A stretch of DNA of 64,000 nucleotides from an uncultured Verrucomicrobiota bacterium (GTDB lineage: Bacteria; Verrucomicrobiota; Verrucomicrobiia; Opitutales; Opitutaceae). Position numbers and translations under genes: made by a program. Below are positions 44,770 to 53,980 of the stretch, piece after piece. Each line of letters opens with the position of its first letter. The first letter of the stretch is position 1. The notes beneath the pieces are model-generated. The model did no database searches and was not told where the DNA came from. It was given only the letters and a program-made list of their open reading frames with translations. The stretch spans positions 248,001-312,000 of the forward strand of contig CAIUGM010000022.1 in the NCBI GenBank assembly GCA_903898675.1. Reading direction: 5' to 3'.

Positions 44770-46611
44770 ATGTCCACCTCCACACCGCAGAAATTCGAGT
44801 TCCAAGCCGAGATCAAGCAGCTGCTCGATATCGTCATCCATTCGCTCTACACCGAGAAGGAGATCTTCGTCCGCGAGCTGGTTTCCAACGCCTCCGACGC
44901 CCTGGAGAAGCTGCGTCACACCCAGCTGACCGAGAAGGACATCCTCGACGACAAGGTCGCCCTGGAGATCAACCTCACCACCGACGACCAGGCCAAGACC
45001 CTCACGATTCAGGACACCGGCGTCGGCATGACCCGCGCCGAGCTCGTCGAAAACCTGGGCACCATCGCCCACTCCGGCTCGAAAGCCTTCCTCAAGGCCC
45101 TCGGCGAGGGCGACCAGAAGAACACCAGCCTGATCGGCCAGTTCGGCGTGGGCTTCTACTCCGCCTTCATGGTCGCCAAGAGCGTCAAGGTCTACGCCCG
45201 TTCCTGGCGCACCGGCGAGCCCGGCCATGTCTGGTCGAGCGACGGCTCGGGCAGCTATGAGATCGAGGAGGTCGAGGGCCTGGCCCGCGGCTCCAAGATC
45301 GTGATCGAGCTCAAGGACGAGTGCGCCGAGTACGCGAGCGACGGCCGCATCAAGGAAATCCTCGAGCGCTACAGCGCGTTCGTCTCGTTCCCGATCAACC
45401 TGAACGGGAAACACGTCAACACCGTCACGGCCCTCTGGCTGCGCGGCAAAAATGAGATCAAGGACGAGGAGTACAACGAATTCTACAAGTTCCAGGCCCA
45501 CGCCTACGAGGACCCGATGCTGCGCCTGCACTTCAGCGCCGACGCCCCGCTGGCGATCAACGCCCTGCTGTTCGTGCCGCAGGAGAACACCGAGCGGATG
45601 GGCTTTGCCCGCCTCGAGCCGTCCGTCGCACTCTACTGCCGCAAGGTCCTCATCGACGCCGCGCCGAAGGACCTGCTGCCGGAGTGGCTGCGCTTCCTCA
45701 AGGGCGTCGTCGACAGCGAGGACCTCACGCTCAACATCTCCCGCGAGACGATGCAGGACAAGGCCCTCATCGACAAGCTGGGAAAGGTGATCACCAAGCG
45801 TTTCCTCAAGTTCCTCGACGAGGAGGCCACGCAGCGGCCGGATTCCTTCCTCAAGTTCTACGCCCAGTTCGGCATCTTCCTCAAGGAGGGCGCCGCGATG
45901 GACTTCACCCACAAGGACCAGCTCGTGAAGCTGCTGCGCTTCGAGTCGTCCCTGACCGACAAGACCAAGTCCACCTCACTCGCCGACTACGTCACGCGGA
46001 TGGGCTCCGAGCAGAAGGAAATCTATTACCTCGTCGGGGCCAATCGCACGGCCATCGAGAGCGGTCCCTACCTCGAGGCCTTCAAGGCCCGCAACCTCGA
46101 GGTGCTGTTCTGCTACGAGCCGGTCGACGAGTACGTGATGAACAACGTTCGCGAATTCGACGGCAAGAAGCTCATCGCCGCCGACCACGCCGATGTGAAG
46201 CTCGCCGAGATCCCGAAGCCCGAGGGTGCGCTCAGCGAGGCCGACACGAAGACGCTGACCGCCTGGATCAAGGAATCCCTGGGCGACCGCGTCACCGAGG
46301 TGAAGGCCAGCGACCGCCTGGTCGACTCGCCCGCCCTGGCGATCAACTCCGACAAGTTCATGTCCGCCCACATGCGCCGCATGATGAAGGCCATGAACAA
46401 GGACGGCGTCGACCTGCCGCAGCGCGTGAACCTGGAGATCAACCCGCGTTCCGCCGTGATGAAGCGCCTTTTCGAGACCCACACCGCCGCGCCGGAAAAG
46501 GCGAAGCTCGTCGCCGAGCAGATCCTCGACAACGCCCTCATCTCCGCCGGAATGCTGGAAGACGCCACGCCCATGGTGGCGCGGATGTACAAGCTGCTGG
46601 AATCAGTCTGA
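44770..46611 (+). CDS. htpG: molecular chaperone HtpG (Hsp90)
   Basis: FQAEIKQLLDIVIHSLYTEKEIFVRELVSNASDALEKLR; GQFGVGFYSAFMVA. Confidence 0.96.
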   Translation: MSTSTPQKFEFQAEIKQLLDIVIHSLYTEKEIFVRELVSNASDALEKLRHTQLTEKDILDDKVALEINLTTDDQAKTLTIQDTGVGMTRAELVENLGTIAHSGSKAFLKALGEGDQKNTSLIGQFGVGFYSAFMVAKSVKVYARSWRTGEPGHVWSSDGSGSYEIEEVEGLARGSKIVIELKDECAEYASDGRIKEILERYSAFVSFPINLNGKHVNTVTALWLRGKNEIKDEEYNEFYKFQAHAYEDPMLRLHFSADAPLAINALLFVPQENTERMGFARLEPSVALYCRKVLIDAAPKDLLPEWLRFLKGVVDSEDLTLNISRETMQDKALIDKLGKVITKRFLKFLDEEATQRPDSFLKFYAQFGIFLKEGAAMDFTHKDQLVKLLRFESSLTDKTKSTSLADYVTRMGSEQKEIYYLVGANRTAIESGPYLEAFKARNLEVLFCYEPVDEYVMNNVREFDGKKLIAADHADVKLAEIPKPEGALSEADTKTLTAWIKESLGDRVTEVKASDRLVDSPALAINSDKFMSAHMRRMMKAMNKDGVDLPQRVNLEINPRSAVMKRLFETHTAAPEKAKLVAEQILDNALISAGMLEDATPMVARMYKLLESV

Positions 46612-46728
46612 GGCCGGGGGTTGCCCTGACCGACCGTCGGCAGGCCAAGGCCGTTGAGGGCAACGGCGGCTGTTACACGCCAAGGTGTTCCGATGTAATT
46701 TCAGCAATCCTGAAACCAAGTCGGCGCC

Positions 46729-46797
46729 GTGTAGCCGGGGTCGTTGACCCCGGTGCTCTTATGTCCGTGAACCAAACCGGGGTCAGCGACCCCGGTT
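46729..46797. repeat. B-family palindromic repeat (B2)
   Basis: GTGTAGCCGGGGTCGTTGACCCCGG ... CCGGGGTCAGCGACCCCGGTT. Confidence 0.75.
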
Positions 46798-46876
46798 AAA
46801 GATTTATTGAGATGCTCGCCCCCCATTCCCCGGAATTTTCGGTCGCCAAACCCGCCGTGTCATAACTGAATTTGGC

Positions 46877-49800
46877 ATGCATCGACTGCTCCGTCTGCTT
46901 CTCATCGCGACCGTCGGCCTCGCCAGCGGTTTTTCCGCCGAAAAAAGCCCCGATTCCCCCGCCCGGCTGCTCCGCTTCCCGGCGACCAATGGCAAGGCGA
47001 TCGTCTTCTCCTATGCGGGACAGCTCTACACTGTCGCCGCCGAGGGTGGCACCGCCCGCCGCCTGACCAGCGGCCCGGGCTACGCGGTTTTCCCACGCTT
47101 TTCCAACGACGGGACCGAACTTGCCTTCACCGCCCAGTACGACGGCAACACCGAGGTCTACGTCATGCCGGCCGACGGCGGCACGCCGCAGCGCCTGACC
47201 ACCTCGGCGACGCTGGGTCGCGACGACCTCGCCGACCGCATGGGCCCGAACAACCTCGTCATGGGCTGGCGCAACACCGCCCAGGAAGTCGTCTACCGCT
47301 CGCGCTGGCGCTCGTTCAACCCGTTCATCGGCCAGCTCAACACCGTCGGGCTCGACGGCGACGTGCCGACGCAGCTCCCGGTGCCGCGCGGCGGCTTCGT
47401 GTCCTTTTCCCCCGACGACACCAAGATCGCCTACAACCGCGTCTTCCGGGAATTCCGGACGTGGAAGCAGTACCGCGGCGGCATGGCCGACGACATCTGG
47501 ATCTTCGACCTCAAGACCGGGGCGCTCGAGAACATCACCAACAACGCGGCCCAGGACATTTTCCCGATGTGGGCCCCGAACGGCCGGATCTATTTCGTTT
47601 CCGAGCGGACCTCCCGCGCCAACCTCTTCAGCTACGACCTCGCGACCAAGCAGACGAAGCAGCTGACGAGCTTCACCGATTACGACGTGAAGTTCCCCTC
47701 GCTCGGCGCCGGCGCGATCGTTTTCGAACAGGCCGGCCAGATCTGGAAATTCAACCTCGCGACGGAAAAGGCCGCCCCCGTCCCCATCGCCCTGCATGAG
47801 GACCTGCCCAACACCCGGCCCGCGCTCGTGAACGTCGGCAAGTATGTCACGACGGTGAACCTCGCGCCCGACGGCCAGCGTGTGACGGTCGTGGCTCGCG
47901 GCGACGTTTTCTCCGTGCCGGCCAAGGACGGGCCGACCCGCAACCTCACGCAGACGTCCGGCGTGCACGAGCGCGACGCCAGCTGGTCCCCGGACGGCAA
48001 ATGGATCGCCTACCTGTCCGATGCCAGCGGGGAAAACGAACTCTACGTCCAGGCGCAGGACGGCCGCAGTCCGGCGGTGAAGGTCACCACGGACGCCGAC
48101 ACCTATTACTTCACCCCGGTCTGGTCGCCTGACTCCAAGAAACTGCTGTGGTCCGACCGGAAGCAACGCCTGCGCTTTGTGGCGGTCGAATCGAAGGCGG
48201 TCACCACCGTGGACGAAAATCCGGACGCCCCGATCCGCCAGTACAACTGGGCCCCCGATTCCTCGTGGATCACCTGGGTGCGCAACGAGCACGGCACGCT
48301 CGCGAAGGTCATGCTCTATGGCGTCGCGGACAAGCAGACCCTGGCGGTCACGGACGGCTGGTATGAATCCAGCGCCCCGGCCTTCAGTGACGACGGCAAG
48401 TGGCTGCTCTTCTCCTCGGCCCGCGACTACGACCCGATCTATTCGGACACCGAGTGGAACCACGCCTACCAGGACATGGAGCGGGTTTACCTCGTCGCCC
48501 TGGCGAAGGACACGCCCTCGCCCTTCGCGCCGAAAAGCGACGAGGTCGGGGTGACCAAGGAGGAGGAGAAGAAAGCCGCCGACGAGAAACCCGACGCCGC
48601 GAAGCCCGGGGAGAAAAAGGATGCGGCCAGGAAACCCGCCATCGTCGTGAAGGTGGATCCCGCCGGGCTGGCCGAGCGGACCATCAGCCTGCCGGTGAAG
48701 TCGTCGAACTACGGCGACCTGCGGATGATCGGCGACAAGGTCTACTACAGCCGCACTCCCGGCGGCCCGCAGATCGGCGGCGGCGGGGGCGAAGGCTTCG
48801 GCGGCTCCACCGTGACCAAGACGATGCTCGCGGTCTATGACCTGAAGGCCCGCAAGGAGACGGAGCTCGGCAATTTCGACGGCTTCGACATCTCCGCGAA
48901 CGGCAAGAAAATGCTGGTTCGCTCCGGCCACGATTTCTCCCTCATCGACGTACCCTCGGCCAGGATCGAGCTGAAGCCGGAGTCGAAGCTCGACCTGTCC
49001 GGCCTCGAGGTCCGGCTCGACCGCCGGGCCGAGTGGGCGCAGATCTTCAACGAGAGCTGGCGCCAGATGCGCGATTTCTTCTACGCGCCGAACATGCACG
49101 GCGTCGACTGGCCGGCCGTGCGCCAGAAATACGGCGCGCTCCTGCCCGCGGTGGCCACCCGCAACGACCTCACCTACCTCATCGGCGAAATGATCGGCGA
49201 GCTGCACATCGGCCACGCCTACGTGGGCGGCGGCGACCGCAGCGAGGCGCCCCGGATCAAGACCGGCCTGCTCGGCGCCGAGGTGTCACGCGACCCGGCC
49301 AGCCGCGCCTATCGCATCGACAAGATCCTGCCCGGGGAAAACTGGCAGACCAAGACGCGCTCCCCGCTCACGGAGCTGGGCGTCAACGTGGCCGCCGGCG
49401 ACTACATCCTCGCGGTCAACGGCCAGCCGGTGCGGGAAATGGCGAACCTCTACTCCGCGCTCGTCGGCACGGTCGGCAAACAGGTGGTGCTGCGCGTCAA
49501 CAGCCAGCCCGTGGACGAGGGCGCCCGCGACATCACCATCGTGCCCATCGCCGATGAATCCGCGCTGTACTACGACGCGTGGGTTCAGGGCAACATCGAC
49601 TACGTCACCCGGAAAACGGACGGCAAGGTCGGCTACCTGCACATTCCGGACATGGGCCCCGAGGGGTTGAACGAGTTTGTCCGCCGCTATTACCCGCAGC
49701 TCAACAAGCAGGCGCTGATCGTCGACGTGCGCGGCAACGGCGGCGGCAATGTCTCGCCCATGATCATCGAGCGCCTCCGGCGCGAGCTGACCATGATCAA

Positions 49801-50236
49801 CATCCGGCGCAACGGCACGCCGACCACCAATCCCGGCGGCATGGTCCTCGGGCCGAAGGTGACGCTGATGAACGAATACTCCGCCTCGGACGGTGACCTC
49901 TTCCCCTATCGCTTCCGCGAAAACGGCCTCGGCAAACTGATCGGCAAGCGCTCGTGGGGCGGCGTGGTAGGCATCACCGGCACCCTGCCCTTCACCGACG
50001 GCGGCTCCCTGACCAAGCCGGAATTCGCCCCCTACGCCAAGGACGGCAAGAGCTGGATCATCGAGGGCCACGGCGTCGACCCCGACATCGTGGTGGACAA
50101 CGACCCCGCCCGGGAATTCCGCGGGGAGGACCAGCAGCTCGACAAGGGCATCGAGGTCATCCTCGACGAACTAAAGACCCAGGGCCGCACGCTGCCGCCC
50201 CCGCCCGCGTGGCCGGACAAGTCGTTGAAGAACTGA
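46877..50236 (+). CDS. Tricorn-like protease, S41 family, with PDZ domain
   Basis: 1119 aa; N-terminal propeller (TNGKAIVFSYAGQLYTVAAEGGTARRLTSGPGYAVFPRFSNDGTELAFTAQYDGN), PDZ, C-terminal S41 (VDVRGNGGGNVSPMIIERL). Confidence 0.92.
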   Translation: MHRLLRLLLIATVGLASGFSAEKSPDSPARLLRFPATNGKAIVFSYAGQLYTVAAEGGTARRLTSGPGYAVFPRFSNDGTELAFTAQYDGNTEVYVMPADGGTPQRLTTSATLGRDDLADRMGPNNLVMGWRNTAQEVVYRSRWRSFNPFIGQLNTVGLDGDVPTQLPVPRGGFVSFSPDDTKIAYNRVFREFRTWKQYRGGMADDIWIFDLKTGALENITNNAAQDIFPMWAPNGRIYFVSERTSRANLFSYDLATKQTKQLTSFTDYDVKFPSLGAGAIVFEQAGQIWKFNLATEKAAPVPIALHEDLPNTRPALVNVGKYVTTVNLAPDGQRVTVVARGDVFSVPAKDGPTRNLTQTSGVHERDASWSPDGKWIAYLSDASGENELYVQAQDGRSPAVKVTTDADTYYFTPVWSPDSKKLLWSDRKQRLRFVAVESKAVTTVDENPDAPIRQYNWAPDSSWITWVRNEHGTLAKVMLYGVADKQTLAVTDGWYESSAPAFSDDGKWLLFSSARDYDPIYSDTEWNHAYQDMERVYLVALAKDTPSPFAPKSDEVGVTKEEEKKAADEKPDAAKPGEKKDAARKPAIVVKVDPAGLAERTISLPVKSSNYGDLRMIGDKVYYSRTPGGPQIGGGGGEGFGGSTVTKTMLAVYDLKARKETELGNFDGFDISANGKKMLVRSGHDFSLIDVPSARIELKPESKLDLSGLEVRLDRRAEWAQIFNESWRQMRDFFYAPNMHGVDWPAVRQKYGALLPAVATRNDLTYLIGEMIGELHIGHAYVGGGDRSEAPRIKTGLLGAEVSRDPASRAYRIDKILPGENWQTKTRSPLTELGVNVAAGDYILAVNGQPVREMANLYSALVGTVGKQVVLRVNSQPVDEGARDITIVPIADESALYYDAWVQGNIDYVTRKTDGKVGYLHIPDMGPEGLNEFVRRYYPQLNKQALIVDVRGNGGGNVSPMIIERLRRELTMINIRRNGTPTTNPGGMVLGPKVTLMNEYSASDGDLFPYRFRENGLGKLIGKRSWGGVVGITGTLPFTDGGSLTKPEFAPYAKDGKSWIIEGHGVDPDIVVDNDPAREFRGEDQQLDKGIEVILDELKTQGRTLPPPPAWPDKSLKN

Positions 50237-50262
50237 ACCTCGACTTGGAGTCCCAGCGTCAA

Positions 50263-50289
50263 GGCGAGGCCAACCGGCCTCGCCTTTTT
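50263..50289 (+). terminator. Rho-independent terminator
   Basis: GGCGAGGCC-AACC-GGCCTCGCC-TTTTT. Confidence 0.92.
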
Positions 50290-50340
50290 CATGCCAAGAT
50301 CCCCCGGACAAGCGAATTATCCCGGAGGCGGCTTAAGATT

Positions 50341-50440
50341 CCTGTAGCCGCGCTTGAGTCTGCGTTCCGAGCGCCGCAGGGCGCGACAAGACCGGGGCCG
50401 CAGGCAACCGGAACAAGCGTGGTTCCGGCAGCGCGGCTAC
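50341..50440. repeat. C-family palindromic repeat
   Basis: CCTGTAGCCGCGCTTGAGTCTGCG ... GGTTCCGGCAGCGCGGCTAC. Confidence 0.65.
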
Positions 50441-50498
50441 TCATAAAAGCGCCGCCGGTTTTCACCGAGGGCGCGAAAGGGCGAAAGACTGCACCGGC

Positions 50499-51659
50499 TC
50501 AGCTCAGCAAATGCTGCCACTGGTCCTCGCGGGCCGAGCGCGCGGCCTTGAGCGCCCCCACCGCGACGAACCGCTTGTAGTCCGGGCCCGCGAGCCGGAC
50601 CTTTGGCGCCTCGAAGCCGTCGGCCGCGAGTTTCTGCTGCAGCACGGTGTCGAAGCCGCGGATGCAACTGCCGCCACCCGTGACCACGATGTTCTGCAGC
50701 AACTGCGCGACCGACTCGGATGACGCGCGGGCGATCAGCATGGTGAGCGCCGGGTAGATTTTATCGAGCAGCCGGTTGCAGGCGCGGCCGATGACCTCGC
50801 CCAGCTCCAGCGTGTGGCTCTTGCCGCCGATCAGTACCTTCACATCGAGGGGCTTGCGGATGGGACCGACGTACGAGAACTCCTCCTTGATCTGGCGGAT
50901 GGTGGCGCGCGACAGGCCGTTGTTCGGATAGGTGCGCTGAAGCTCGTCCTCGATGACCTTGTCAATGGCATCGCCCGCAAAGGGCAGGCTGATCTGGTCC
51001 TCGGCCGTCGGGAAAAAGCCCTGGATCAGGCAGAGATCGCTCGTGCCGCCCCCGATGTCGATGAAGAGCGAGTTGGTCACCGGGTCGACGTAGTTGGGCT
51101 GGCCCAGCCGGGTGTCGTCCCGAAAGCCCAACGCGGCGAGAAACGGTTCCGGGATGAGGAGCACGCGGTCGAACACGCCGGCGGCGCAGCTCCGGATGTC
51201 CTCGCGGGCCTCCTCCCCGGCGTTGGCCGGCATGCCGATCACGGCGCGAATCTCGGCGGCCCCGCTCGGGTCGATCACCGCGCGGACGCGGTGGATGAAA
51301 TCCCGGGCGCTCGAGAGATCGGCAATGATGCCATCCTCCAGCGGGGCGATCATCTTCAACTGCAGGCGGTGATTGAGGGCCTCCTCGCCGATCAGGGTCG
51401 TGGCATTGTTGGCGATGATGCCGTCGACCAGCCCTTCGCGGGCGTAGCCGACGATCGTCGGGATGATCTTGCTGACCGTGATGTCCTTCGTGTCCGGCGC
51501 GCCGGCCAGCACGCACGAGGCATTGGTGCCAAGGTCAAAGCCGACGAGGATGCGCTTCCGGTCGCCCACCCGCCGCATCTCGGCCGGGCGGTCAAGCACG
51601 GCGGGAGCGGGACGGGAGGCAACGGTGGCTGGTTTCTGTTCAGTGGTGATGGTGGTCAT
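50499..51659 (-). CDS. MamK/MreB-like bacterial actin
   Basis: GFDLGTNASCVLAG, IRAVIGMPANAGEEAREDIR, LFIDIGGGTSDLCLIQGFFPTAEDQISLPFAGDAIDKVIEDELQRTYP, IKEEFSYVG, LLQNIVVTGGGSCIRGFD. Confidence 0.8.
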   Translation of the reverse strand: MTTITTEQKPATVASRPAPAVLDRPAEMRRVGDRKRILVGFDLGTNASCVLAGAPDTKDITVSKIIPTIVGYAREGLVDGIIANNATTLIGEEALNHRLQLKMIAPLEDGIIADLSSARDFIHRVRAVIDPSGAAEIRAVIGMPANAGEEAREDIRSCAAGVFDRVLLIPEPFLAALGFRDDTRLGQPNYVDPVTNSLFIDIGGGTSDLCLIQGFFPTAEDQISLPFAGDAIDKVIEDELQRTYPNNGLSRATIRQIKEEFSYVGPIRKPLDVKVLIGGKSHTLELGEVIGRACNRLLDKIYPALTMLIARASSESVAQLLQNIVVTGGGSCIRGFDTVLQQKLAADGFEAPKVRLAGPDYKRFVAVGALKAARSAREDQWQHLLS

Positions 51660-52138
51660 GTTCGGGTGGTGGTTCGGACCGCGCGCTGGGACGGGGCCGG
51701 CGGGCGGCGGTTGGTGCGCTCGGCCGCCAGCATGGCGTCGAGCAGGTCGGGAATGGCGGGCGAACCCGTTCCGGGCGGGCGCGCGATGAGAACAGAAGGT
51801 TCGCCGGCCAGCCGCGAGGCGGGCGGAGGGGCGGAGGAGGCTGCAGAAGAAAAATGTCCCAGCAGCGCGGGCAGCATGAGCTCGCATAGGACGGCGGCGT
51901 CCGCCACGCGCCGCGCCTCGAGCGTATACAGCGCCTGCAATTCCGGCTCCGGGAGGCGGTTCCCGCCGGGGCGTGCGCGCAGTTCCAAGATCGCCTCCGC
52001 CAGCTCCGTGTCCATCAGGCGCACGGCCGCCGCCGCCGCGCCCTGCTCGCGCAGGACGCAGACCCGCCGGATCAAACGCGCCACGCCGGCCACGCCATCG
52101 GGCTCGCCCGGCCGTTTACTGGAGGATGCTGGATTCAA
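51656..52138 (-). CDS. hypothetical helical protein coupled to the actin-like gene
   Basis: 160 aa MNPASSSKRPGEPDGVAGVARLIRRVCVLREQGAAAAAVRLMDTELAEAILELRARPGG...; ATGA overlap with the downstream CDS. Confidence 0.65.
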   Translation of the reverse strand: MNPASSSKRPGEPDGVAGVARLIRRVCVLREQGAAAAAVRLMDTELAEAILELRARPGGNRLPEPELQALYTLEARRVADAAVLCELMLPALLGHFSSAASSAPPPASRLAGEPSVLIARPPGTGSPAIPDLLDAMLAAERTNRRPPAPSQRAVRTTTRT

Positions 52139-52450
52139 GAAGGAGTGGTCTCCTTGAGTCGACCACTCCCACGGGTTCCGGTTCGCGCTTATTTTTTTCC
52201 GCCGGCCGGCCCGGCACCTAGGGCCAACCCCCGCCCGCCGTGGGGTCCGTTCGACTGCCCCGCTTACCAGAACTACCCGGGGCCGTAGTTGATTTGATTA
52301 AAGAGTGGCCGGGGCGGGGCGTCGGCGGTTGACAGCAAAAAAAACCGGCCGCTAAAGACGGGGGAAATTTGAGCGCCGGCTTTTTCCGTCATCCGGCGGG
52401 GCCGGAACTAAAAAATCCAGCATCAACTCCGCTACAACCATCCGCAAATT

Positions 52451-53032
52451 ATGAACACCAGATTGAAAGCATGCCTTGTTACCGCAGTCGCCCTCTGCGG
52501 CGCCACCGCCGCGTCGGCCGGGCTCGTGGGCGGCAGCGCCGATCCCATCAACACCAACACGAACGTCAGCTACATCGCCAACCTCACCATCGTCGGCGCC
52601 GCGGGCCAGACCGACACGACCGTCGTGACCGGGACCATTGACAATAATTTTGACCACGGCTGGAAGCTGACGGTCGCCTCCACCAACCTCGGCATCTTAA
52701 AGCGGACCAGCGGCACGGGCGACACCGGGGCCGCCGGGGTCGGGACCGAGATTCCCTACACCAGCATCAAGCTGACCACCACGGGCGGCACGCTGGGTGC
52801 GGGCCTGACCGCCCCCGTCGGGACGCATAACATCGCCGCGGGCACGGGCTATGGCGGGGTGGCCGGCACCACTTATTTCAACACCGGGTCGGATGCCTTG
52901 ACGCCCGCCGAAGCCACGACCGCCACCGTCGGCTACGGCTATGCGCTGAAGATCAGCTGGACGGCGGACACCAGGATTCTGTCGGGCACCTACAGTGACA
53001 CGATCACGCTGACGCTCGCCAACGACACCTGA
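52451..53032 (+). CDS. putative pilin subunit (spore coat U/Csu-like)
   Basis: Signal peptide; C-terminus WTADTRILSGTYSDTITLTLANDT resembles the SCPU/pilin terminal strand; followed by chaperone and usher. Confidence 0.65.
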   Translation: MNTRLKACLVTAVALCGATAASAGLVGGSADPINTNTNVSYIANLTIVGAAGQTDTTVVTGTIDNNFDHGWKLTVASTNLGILKRTSGTGDTGAAGVGTEIPYTSIKLTTTGGTLGAGLTAPVGTHNIAAGTGYGGVAGTTYFNTGSDALTPAEATTATVGYGYALKISWTADTRILSGTYSDTITLTLANDT

Positions 53033-53184
53033 GCCCGGGAATTTTCCCGCCCGCCACCCGGTGCGGTCAGCCCGCCTGACCGACCGGGCCTCTCTGCGCA
53101 CCAGTACCGCGCGCTGGCGCGGCTCCCTGCGGCGAACCGCCGGGAGGGAATGGGCGGGCATTCCCTTCGGCCCGAGCAAACCCA

Positions 53185-53961
53185 ATGAGCGTACGCACCT
53201 TGTCCTGCCAGTTACTGTTGGTCGCCGCGGGCCTGGCGCCTTTGGTGGCGCCCGCGTACACCCTCACCCCGAATAATCTGACGCTCCGCCCCAGCGGAGG
53301 CGAAGCGAGCGCCTTTCTTCAGCTGGCAAACAGGGAGCTCAAGGCCGCGGCCATCGAGATCACGATCCATGAACACCACAAGGATCTCGACGGCCGGACG
53401 ATCAACGGCCGGGACGCCGGGGATGACTTCCTGATTTATCCCGCGCAGCTGGTCCTGATCCCCGGCGATGAAGCCGGCATCCAGGTGCGCTGGATCGGCG
53501 AGCCCGCGCTGGAGGCGGAACGGGCTTTCACCCTCGTCACCCGGGAAGTTCCGCTGCCGCGCAAGCCCGCGGACGAACCCGATGGCCTCACTGGCGTCCG
53601 CGTCGATGTCACGGTGCTGCTGAACTACGAGGCGCGGATCTACGTGACCCCGGCCGGGGCCAGACCCAAGGTCGTGGTCGAGTCGGTCACCGAGCGTCCG
53701 GCGGGCGGCGGCGCGGCCGACCAGCTCGAGGTCATCCTCGCGAACCAGGGCACCGCCCACCAGTTGCTGGCGCGGCTGACCCTGGTGATCACACCCCTCA
53801 GCCCCACCGGCTCCCCGCTCGCCCAATCCGCCGTAACTCTCCCGGCCCGCGAGATCCCGGCCATGGCGCCGCACCTGCTGGCCGGGGAACGGCGCAGGTT
53901 GCTGATCCCGCGGCCGGCCGGTCTGCCGGCCGGACCGGTCCGCGTGGCCCTGGCCGAATAG
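53185..53961 (+). CDS. periplasmic fimbrial chaperone (PapD-like)
   Basis: LTPNNLTLRPSGGEASAFLQLANRELKAAAIEITIHEH...LIYPAQLVLIPGDEAGIQVRWIGEPALEAERAFTLVTREVPLP. Confidence 0.85.
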   Translation: MSVRTLSCQLLLVAAGLAPLVAPAYTLTPNNLTLRPSGGEASAFLQLANRELKAAAIEITIHEHHKDLDGRTINGRDAGDDFLIYPAQLVLIPGDEAGIQVRWIGEPALEAERAFTLVTREVPLPRKPADEPDGLTGVRVDVTVLLNYEARIYVTPAGARPKVVVESVTERPAGGGAADQLEVILANQGTAHQLLARLTLVITPLSPTGSPLAQSAVTLPAREIPAMAPHLLAGERRRLLIPRPAGLPAGPVRVALAE

Positions 53962-53980
53962 CGCCGCCGCCCGTGCCGCG

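Noticed and set aside
46796-49216. 806-aa minus-strand ORF opposite the Tricorn-like gene
   Set aside because: Shadow ORF in high-GC DNA. The opposite strand has clear Tricorn/S41 homology and the minus translation shows only Arg/Gly/Val-rich composition.
52329-52357. Sigma-70 promoter TTGACA-N17-CTAAAG upstream of the pilin gene
   Set aside because: The -10 hexamer is a poor match; not supportable without transcript data.
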